Positions 1-4,003 of a stretch of DNA of 5,426 nt are shown piece after piece (position 1 is the first letter of the stretch; each line of letters starts with the position of its first letter). Under the pieces are notes generated by a model, which had not been told where the DNA came from, searched no databases, and saw only the letters and a list, made by a program, of their open reading frames with translations. The DNA is from Anaerolineae bacterium (lineage in GTDB: Bacteria > Chloroflexota > Anaerolineae > Aggregatilineales > Phototrophicaceae): contig JACMMD010000638.1 of the NCBI GenBank assembly GCA_014379235.1, positions 1 to 5,426 on the forward strand, written 5' to 3'. A program made the translations under genes and the position numbers.

Positions 1-1
1 C

Positions 2-406
2 GGCTATCTATCATTCGCGGGGATTAATGGCATCGCTCGTTGGGTCGGCACGGTGATCGAGGATATGCTGCCCGTGAACATCGCCCGCACAGATGACCGC
101 GTAGAAGTTGTGCAAGGCTTCCGCTTCGACATCGCGCAGCCCGATCATCCGATTGTGGCGGGTCTGCCGTGGGACGAGTCGCAGTGGACGCTGTGCGGCT
201 ATAATCGCCTCACGCTCAAATCAGGCTCGGTGCTGGTGGCGCGTTATGGCGAAGACCCGTTTATCGCCTGTGGCAGCTATGGCACGGGGCGAACGGCCAT
301 TTTTGCGTCGGATTTCGCGCCGCATTGGGGCGGGGATTTTGTTCACTGGCCGCACTACGCGGCCTTCTGGCGACAGATGATGCACTGGCTGGCAGGGCGT
401 TCGTAA
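2..406 (+). CDS. Putative glutamine amidotransferase-like protein (DUF1355 type), 3' end only
   Basis: The frame is open from the left edge of the window (first full codon at position 2) and ends at TAA 404-406, so the N-terminal part is missing; the GTG at 53 is an internal Val codon. The 134 visible residues start with GYLSFAGINGIARWVGT. They continue with DHPIVAGLPW, GYNRL, a GxYGxGR turn, ASDFAPHWG and a closing FWRQMMHWLAG. This series is what I recall from the C-terminal half of the putative glutamine amidotransferase family (PF07090/DUF1355), a class I GATase-like flavodoxin fold. The segment that would carry any nucleophilic Cys lies upstream of the window, so catalytic competence cannot be judged. 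Substrate and pathway are unknown. The gene converges on the thioesterase gene, with a palindrome between the two stop codons. The family call is fairly sure; the function is not. Confidence 0.75.
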   Translation, partial: GYLSFAGINGIARWVGTVIEDMLPVNIARTDDRVEVVQGFRFDIAQPDHPIVAGLPWDESQWTLCGYNRLTLKSGSVLVARYGEDPFIACGSYGTGRTAIFASDFAPHWGGDFVHWPHYAAFWRQMMHWLAGRS

Positions 407-408
407 TG

Positions 409-436
409 GTAGGGGCGCAGCATGCTGCGCCCCTAC
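409..436. repeat. Perfect 28-bp palindrome between convergent genes
   Basis: Positions 409-436 equal their own reverse complement. The half-site is GTAGGGGCGCAGCA, mirrored around 422/423. The palindrome starts 3 nt after the TAA of the upstream plus-strand gene. It contains the TAG stop (435-433) of the minus-strand thioesterase. As RNA it could form a very GC-rich stem, so it may act as a two-way transcription end or mRNA 3' stabiliser. However, no T-run follows on either strand, so it is not a standard intrinsic terminator. Short palindromes built on GGGGC...GCCCC are, from memory, common dispersed elements in Chloroflexota and some other phyla. A mobile palindromic repeat is therefore the likelier origin. 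Confidence 0.7.
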
Positions 437-879
437 TGCGAATTCCCGAATTGAAAGCCGCCGCTGTCCGGCTTGAAGAACTGCGGCGCTTCGACAAATA
501 CGCCCTGCCCTTCGACGGCGATAACCGTGTATTCTCCGCTGCTATCTGGCAGCGTGATCGTGCCCGTCGTAAACACTTTGCGACCCTCGACACGATCAAC
601 CTTCGCATTGATATGCACTGTCACACCGAGCGGCACAGGGCTTTTGTAACTGAAATTCAGGTTAACGGCTACACACATATTTCTCGCTGTCCACGCAGAC
701 ATGCCCATCGCTTCGTCTAGCATCGTCGCCAGCGCGCCGCCATGCGCGTGAAAAGGCGGGCCTTCTTGCGCGGCATCCGGCGTAAATGCTGCCGTGACAA
801 CGTGTTCGCCCATGTAGTAAAAGCGCACACCCATATTGCGGCACAGCGCCGAACCAAATATCAGCGTTGGTTGGGTCAA
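433..879 (-). CDS. PaaI-type hotdog-fold thioesterase
   Basis: This is a probable acyl-CoA thioesterase of the 4HBT/PaaI group, cytosolic, acting on an unknown acyl thioester. With the start at TTG 879-877 it has 148 residues, a usual length for the family. The core is HAHGGALATMLDEAMGMSAW (residues 44-63): the HGG turn enters the central hot-dog helix, and D55/E56 are the candidate catalytic acids. Beta strands follow (VAVNLNFSYKSPVPLG, then VEGRKVFTTGTITL), ending in a short C-terminal tail. The frame stays open upstream to a GTG at 939, but that start lacks a ribosome-binding site and would overlap the DUF2283 gene by 41 nt. The TTG at 879 lies 19 nt after that gene's stop, with AGGAG at 896-892, although the 12-nt spacing is long. 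The stop TAG lies inside the 409-436 palindrome. Family sure, start moderately sure. Confidence 0.8.
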   Translation of the reverse strand: MTQPTLIFGSALCRNMGVRFYYMGEHVVTAAFTPDAAQEGPPFHAHGGALATMLDEAMGMSAWTARNMCVAVNLNFSYKSPVPLGVTVHINAKVDRVEGRKVFTTGTITLPDSSGEYTVIAVEGQGVFVEAPQFFKPDSGGFQFGNSQ

Positions 880-898
880 AGATGATTCTCGCTCCTGA

Positions 899-1210
899 TT
901 ACCCTTGTTGAGTAGTTTCCGGGGTTTGGCGTGACGCACGTAAGGCCGCCGCGCGCGTTTTACGGCCTGCGGCTATTTCTTCGTGAGAGAGCGGCAGCGT
1001 ATCGGTTGTTTCGTTCGCAACGTATTGGTTCTGAACTTTATCAACAATGATGCCACGCGCAGCGGCGTTCAGGATTTCTAATGTTCGGGGTGTACCGTCC
1101 GGGCCGAACGTCATGTTTGACCATTCACCAACGTTTTGCGACTCGCCTATTGGCGCTTCGCTAAACTCAATATGCAAGATATCTGACTGTGCGTAGTAGG
1201 TTACTTTCAC
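899..1210 (-). CDS. DUF2283 family protein, possible antitoxin partner
   Basis: The protein has 103 residues from GTG 1210-1208. The N-terminal half matches the DUF2283 pattern as I know it: VKVTYYAQSDILHIEFSE (residues 1-18), then a PIGESQNV segment, a beta strand around MTFGPDGT and the closing TLEILNAA (43-50). Family members usually stop at about 60-70 residues. Here a polar tail adds about 45 residues, with SHEEIAAGRKTRAAALRASR probably helical and basic, so it could touch nucleic acid. The GTG start is chosen because GAGGTG (1221-1216) sits 5 nt before it and the family homology begins there; the frame runs on to 1258 without a better site. It follows the DUF4258 gene by 19 nt. DUF2283 and DUF4258 genes often occur as neighbours and are suspected toxin-antitoxin pairs, but I know of no firm function. 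Confidence 0.75.
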   Translation of the reverse strand: MKVTYYAQSDILHIEFSEAPIGESQNVGEWSNMTFGPDGTPRTLEILNAAARGIIVDKVQNQYVANETTDTLPLSHEEIAAGRKTRAAALRASRQTPETTQQG

Positions 1211-1229
1211 AATAGCACCTCGTTTGCAG

Positions 1230-1499
1230 TTACTCTTTTTTGGGTCTCGTATCATCAATAACGGTAATAATCGCCTTCTGTGGCTCGTTCACAGCAACCC
1301 GAATAACGACAATCTCTTGAAAATAGTCATCGAAATAGTGAAGTTCGCACAAATCATTCCCATGTGCCTGCTCGATCAATTCACCTTCTTCGAGCGTTTT
1401 TATTACGAGTTCATCGGATATAAACCGTTCACGCATATTGTCCAGCGCGTGTACACGAACGATGTAGTCGATATTGTGAGCGCGTATAATATGGGTCAT
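1230..1499 (-). CDS. DUF4258 family protein, possible RelE/BrnT-like toxin
   Basis: The protein has 89 residues from ATG 1499-1497. The core is VHALDNMRERFISDELVIKTLEEGELIE (residues 16-43), matching the DUF4258 pattern of a His followed by an R/M-rich helix and then a second helix ending in G-E-hh-E. Beta strands follow (LCELHYFDDYF, EIVVIRVAV, KAIITVID), ending DDTRPKK. The fold is thought to be related to small RelE/BrnT-type toxins. Here N21 stands where many members have Arg before the Met, so activity is uncertain. In-frame ATGs also exist at 1529 and 1508. I prefer 1499 because a perfect TATAAT at 1512-1507 would lie inside the gene otherwise, and no clear ribosome-binding site precedes any of the three. 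It is first in the minus-strand cluster, 19 nt ahead of the DUF2283 gene. Confidence 0.75.
   Translation of the reverse strand: MTHIIRAHNIDYIVRVHALDNMRERFISDELVIKTLEEGELIEQAHGNDLCELHYFDDYFQEIVVIRVAVNEPQKAIITVIDDTRPKKE
1485..1490 (+). promoter_or_regulatory. Weak candidate -10 for the 1566 gene, inverted copy of the minus-strand -10
   Basis: The plus strand reads TATAAT at 1485-1490. It would start transcription near 1497 and give a leader of about 70 nt before the GTG at 1566. There is no recognisable -35 at normal spacing. It lies inside the DUF4258 coding region and forms an inverted pair with the minus-strand TATAAT at 1512-1507, with 16 nt between the two. It may be chance in a locally AT-richer stretch. 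Confidence 0.2.
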
Positions 1500-1506
1500 T
1501 CTAAAC

Positions 1507-1512
1507 ATTATA
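1507..1512 (-). promoter_or_regulatory. Candidate -10 element for the DUF4258-DUF2283-thioesterase cluster
   Basis: On the minus strand 1512-1507 reads TATAAT, a perfect -10 hexamer. With a 7-nt discriminator (1506-1500), transcription would begin at or next to the A of ATG 1499, giving a leaderless mRNA. No good -35 is present: the hexamer at 17-bp spacing is GGTTCC. Leaderless geometry with a near-adjacent -10 is known in several bacterial phyla; its use here is inferred. Confidence 0.4.
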
Positions 1513-1555
1513 GCGGAACTTATCGACATGGAACCTGACGAGCTAGAAAGACTGT

Positions 1556-1560
1556 AGAGG
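1556..1560 (+). promoter_or_regulatory. Ribosome-binding site deciding the GTG start at 1566
   Basis: AGAGG at 1556-1560 stands 5 nt before GTG 1566. It overlaps the stop (TAG 1555-1557) of a 9-codon frame that begins at ATG 1528. That tiny frame could be a leader, but it is too short to call a gene. Confidence 0.5.
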
Positions 1561-1565
1561 CAGCG

Positions 1566-2021
1566 GTGCTGTCAATCGAGCAGACTGAAATTGTACTGAG
1601 GCAAATGCTAATCGAGGCTGGCCTCGATCCTGAACGGCTCGATCTGCTGCCAACGTGGACGGTGTTTAAGGCATTCGCCATGCTGCCAATATCAGATGCG
1701 AAAAGCGACGCCATCTTATGTGATTACGGCATCACGCAGGAAGGTATCGGCAAAGGCAACCGGCACGAGATGTTTCACTTCTCGTTTTTACGCCAGTTCA
1801 AAGCCGCCGATATGGATGAATTTCTACAACTGACCTGCATGTTCCTGTTTGAGCCAAGCGACGAACTGCGCCAGTTCACGTCTAAAAGCCACTGGTGCTT
1901 TGCGAATTCGGACTGTGACCACGCTGAATATTTCGCCCGCATCGAGGCACTGCCCGTGTTTGAGGCAGTGATACAGCGCTACTTGCCAGCAAAAATCAAA
2001 TTCGCTACCTATGGAACGTAA
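1566..2021 (+). CDS. Hypothetical protein, 151 residues
   Basis: I do not recognise this protein. The start GTG 1566-1568 is well supported by AGAGG at 1556-1560, 5 nt upstream. The N-terminal stretch IEQTEIVLRQMLIEAGL (residues 4-20) looks like an amphipathic helix. A mixed region follows with SDAILCDYGI (47-56). The most family-like part is MFHFSFLRQF (69-78), then DEFLQLTCMFLFEPSDELR (84-102) and HWCFANSDCDHAEYFARIEALPVFEAV (109-135). The alternation suggests a small alpha/beta soluble domain. There is no signal peptide or membrane segment. Four Cys (C52, C91, C111, C117) are not arranged as a clear metal site. It is divergent from the DUF4258 cluster and about 77 nt upstream of the ABC-F gene, which has its own -10-like sequence, so it is probably a single-gene unit. 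Coding is supported by the ribosome-binding site and a natural-looking composition. Confidence 0.7.
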   Translation: MLSIEQTEIVLRQMLIEAGLDPERLDLLPTWTVFKAFAMLPISDAKSDAILCDYGITQEGIGKGNRHEMFHFSFLRQFKAADMDEFLQLTCMFLFEPSDELRQFTSKSHWCFANSDCDHAEYFARIEALPVFEAVIQRYLPAKIKFATYGT

Positions 2022-2055
2022 CATTTGAAGATTATAACTGTGCCTTTCCCCGTGA

Positions 2056-2061
2056 TATAAT
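2056..2061 (+). promoter_or_regulatory. Candidate -10 element of the ABC-F/PDWL operon
   Basis: TATAAT at 2056-2061 lies in the 77-nt gap between the hypothetical gene and the ABC-F gene, and would give a start site near 2068 with a leader of about 30 nt. The -35 is weak: TTATAA at 2032-2037 is 18 bp away and matches TTGACA at three positions, while TTGAAG at 2025-2030 is too far. No hairpin terminator for the upstream gene is visible in the gap. Confidence 0.45.
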
Positions 2062-2098
2062 TCCCGCTATTCCGGTAACATCTATCCCTGAGAAATTC

Positions 2099-4003
2099 AT
2101 GTCGCTGTTAGTTGCAAAAGACCTCGCAAAAGCCTACGGGCCCGACGATATTTTCGCGGGCATCACCGTAGATATTCCACAGGGCGCTCGTATCGCTCTG
2201 GTGGGCCCCAACGGAGCGGGCAAAACGACGCTGCTGCGTATACTCGTGGGCCTCGATAAAACCGATGAAGGTACGATCACGCGGGCCAGCGGCCTGCAAA
2301 TCGGCTTTCTGCCACAGCGCCCCGAACTCGTGGGCAATCATTCTTTATGGGAAGAAGCGCTGACGGCCTTTGCCGAAGTGCGCCGTATGGAATCTGAACT
2401 CAGCCGTCTCGAACACGCGATGGGCGCGGGCGAAGATGTCCTCGACCAGTACGGTAAGCTGCAAGAACGCTACGAAGCGGGCGGCGGCTACGTTTACGAA
2501 ACGCGCATCCGCACCGTGCTAACCGGACTGGGCTTCACGGCGGAAGATTACGACACATCGCTGGCACAGCTTTCCGGCGGTCAAAAGACGCGGGCGCTGC
2601 TGGCGCGTCTGCTGCTCGAAGAACCTGAACTGCTGGCGCTCGACGAGCCGACCAACCATCTGGACATCGAAGCGGTGGAATGGCTGGAAAGCTATCTCAA
2701 CGCCTTTCCCGGCGCGATATTGGCCGTCAGCCATGATCGTTATTTCATGGACGCGGTGGCCAGAAACATCTGGGAACTCGATTACGGCGTGATCGAAACC
2801 TATCGCGGCAATTACAGCCACTACACGCAGCAGCGCGAAGAACGCCACGAACGCCTGATGAAAGACTTCGAGGCACAGCGGGAGTTCATCGCCAAAGAAG
2901 AGGATTACATCCGCCGCAATATGGCCGGGCAGAACACGCGCCAAGCTCAAGGGCGGCTCAAGCGGCTGAACCGGCTCAAGCGTGATAACCTCGTCCGGCG
3001 CCCGCCCAAGCAGCGCAACCTGCATCTGCGGATTGAAGCCACCCTTCGCAGCGGCGACAAAGTGCTGACGACGCAGGGCTTGAAGGTCGGCTATCAAGAT
3101 GACCGCGAAGTGCTGCTCGATGTGCCCAACATCACACTGTATCGTGGCGAGACGGCGGCGCTGATCGGCCCTAACGGCGTCGGCAAAAGTACGTTCCTGA
3201 AAACCATTCTCGGCCAGCTAGAACCGCTCGGCGGCGAAACCAAGCTCGGCGCTTCGGTGCAGGTCGGCTACTTCGCGCAGGCGCATGAACTCCTCAAACC
3301 GCATAACAGCATCATTGACGAGATTCTCACCGTTAAGCCGATGCAGACCAGCGCCGCCCGTGATTATCTGGCGCAGTTCTTGTTCATGGGCGACGACGTT
3401 TTTCGCCCCATCGAAACGCTTTCCGGCGGCGAACGCGGGCGCGTGGCGCTGGCCAAGCTGTCGCTGTCGGGCGCGAACTTCTTGCTGTTGGACGAGCCAA
3501 CTAACCATCTCGACATCGCCAGTCAAGAGATTCTTCAAGACGTGCTGGCAGCCTTTGAGGGTACAATTCTGCTGGTGAGCCATGATCGCTATCTGGTGAA
3601 CGCGCTGGCTACACAAATCTGGGCGGCGCGTCCGGGCGCGATGAGCGTGTTCAAAGGCCCCTATAAAGAGTATGTCACGGCCCGTGATGCGGCGGCGCAG
3701 GCGGCGGTTTCAACGCCCGTTTCGACACCTAAATCACAGACGAACAAGGCGGTGGACAGACAAGCGGAGAAGCGTATTAAGGGCAATGGTCAAAATTCGC
3801 GCCAGATGCAGAAGCGCGTTGACGAAATTGAAGGCATAATTCATACATTAGAGACACGGCTTGAAAACCTAACGCAGGCCATCGGCACAGCCAGCGCGGC
3901 GGGAAATGCGGGGCGTGTGTCCGAACTGGGGCAAGAGTATGCACAGGCCGAAGCTGAACTAGAACATGCGATGGCGGAATGGGAGGGTTTGCTGAATGAG
4001 TGA
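2099..4003 (+). CDS. ABC-F family ATPase, two nucleotide-binding domains (ribosome-associated type)
   Basis: A complete 634-residue protein from ATG 2099, a usual ABC-F length. The family is soluble, has no membrane domain, and mostly binds the ribosomal E site to relieve stalling or aid translation. Domain 1: Walker A GPNGAGKTT (36-44), signature LSGGQ (158-162), Walker B LLALDEPTNHLD (178-189), switch His H212. The linker at about 240-315 is the helical P-site-tRNA-interaction motif, with a basic tip RRNMAGQNTRQAQGRLKRLNRL (272-293). Domain 2: Walker A GPNGVGKST (357-365), signature LSGGE (441-445), Walker B LLLDEPTNHLD (462-472), H495. A low-complexity Ala/Ser/Thr/Pro tether (about 530-550) leads to a C-terminal coiled coil (about 555-634), as in Uup-like members. 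All catalytic residues are intact in both halves. No strong ribosome-binding site precedes the ATG. Housekeeping translation factor is likelier than antibiotic resistance, but sequence alone does not separate these. Confidence 0.95.
   Translation: MSLLVAKDLAKAYGPDDIFAGITVDIPQGARIALVGPNGAGKTTLLRILVGLDKTDEGTITRASGLQIGFLPQRPELVGNHSLWEEALTAFAEVRRMESELSRLEHAMGAGEDVLDQYGKLQERYEAGGGYVYETRIRTVLTGLGFTAEDYDTSLAQLSGGQKTRALLARLLLEEPELLALDEPTNHLDIEAVEWLESYLNAFPGAILAVSHDRYFMDAVARNIWELDYGVIETYRGNYSHYTQQREERHERLMKDFEAQREFIAKEEDYIRRNMAGQNTRQAQGRLKRLNRLKRDNLVRRPPKQRNLHLRIEATLRSGDKVLTTQGLKVGYQDDREVLLDVPNITLYRGETAALIGPNGVGKSTFLKTILGQLEPLGGETKLGASVQVGYFAQAHELLKPHNSIIDEILTVKPMQTSAARDYLAQFLFMGDDVFRPIETLSGGERGRVALAKLSLSGANFLLLDEPTNHLDIASQEILQDVLAAFEGTILLVSHDRYLVNALATQIWAARPGAMSVFKGPYKEYVTARDAAAQAAVSTPVSTPKSQTNKAVDRQAEKRIKGNGQNSRQMQKRVDEIEGIIHTLETRLENLTQAIGTASAAGNAGRVSELGQEYAQAEAELEHAMAEWEGLLNE
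3982..3987 (+). promoter_or_regulatory. Ribosome-binding site of the PDWL-repeat gene, inside the ABC-F gene
   Basis: GGAGGG at 3982-3987 stands 8 nt before ATG 3996, within the last codons of the ABC-F gene. This is the strongest ribosome-binding site in the window. It fixes the start of the downstream gene and, with the 8-nt overlap, points to translational coupling. Confidence 0.7.

Noticed and set aside
409..436. Palindrome as an intrinsic terminator
   Set aside because: The stem is strong, but no T-run follows on either strand, so it is listed as a repeat with only a possible role in transcript ends.
325..720. Plus-strand frame of 131 residues crossing the palindrome
   Set aside because: It runs through the end of the amidotransferase-like gene and antisense to the thioesterase. 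Its composition is unlike a natural protein and it has no supporting start signal.
1224..1538. Plus-strand frame of 104 residues
   Set aside because: It is a shadow of the DUF4258 gene on the opposite strand, which has a recognisable family pattern.
1528..1557. Nine-codon frame MEPDELERL before the 1566 gene, possibly a leader peptide or a frameshifted N-terminus
   Set aside because: It is too short to support as a gene. The 1566 gene has its own ribosome-binding site and start, and no homology shows that the frames were once joined.
2025..2061. TTGAAG with TATAAT as a full sigma-70-type promoter
   Set aside because: The spacer is 25 bp, far from the usual 16-18 bp, so only the -10 element is reported.
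2519..3097. Minus-strand frame of 192 residues, and another at 3218-3616, within the ABC-F gene
   Set aside because: Both lie antisense to a gene with complete ABC-F motifs. Their open state follows from its codon use.
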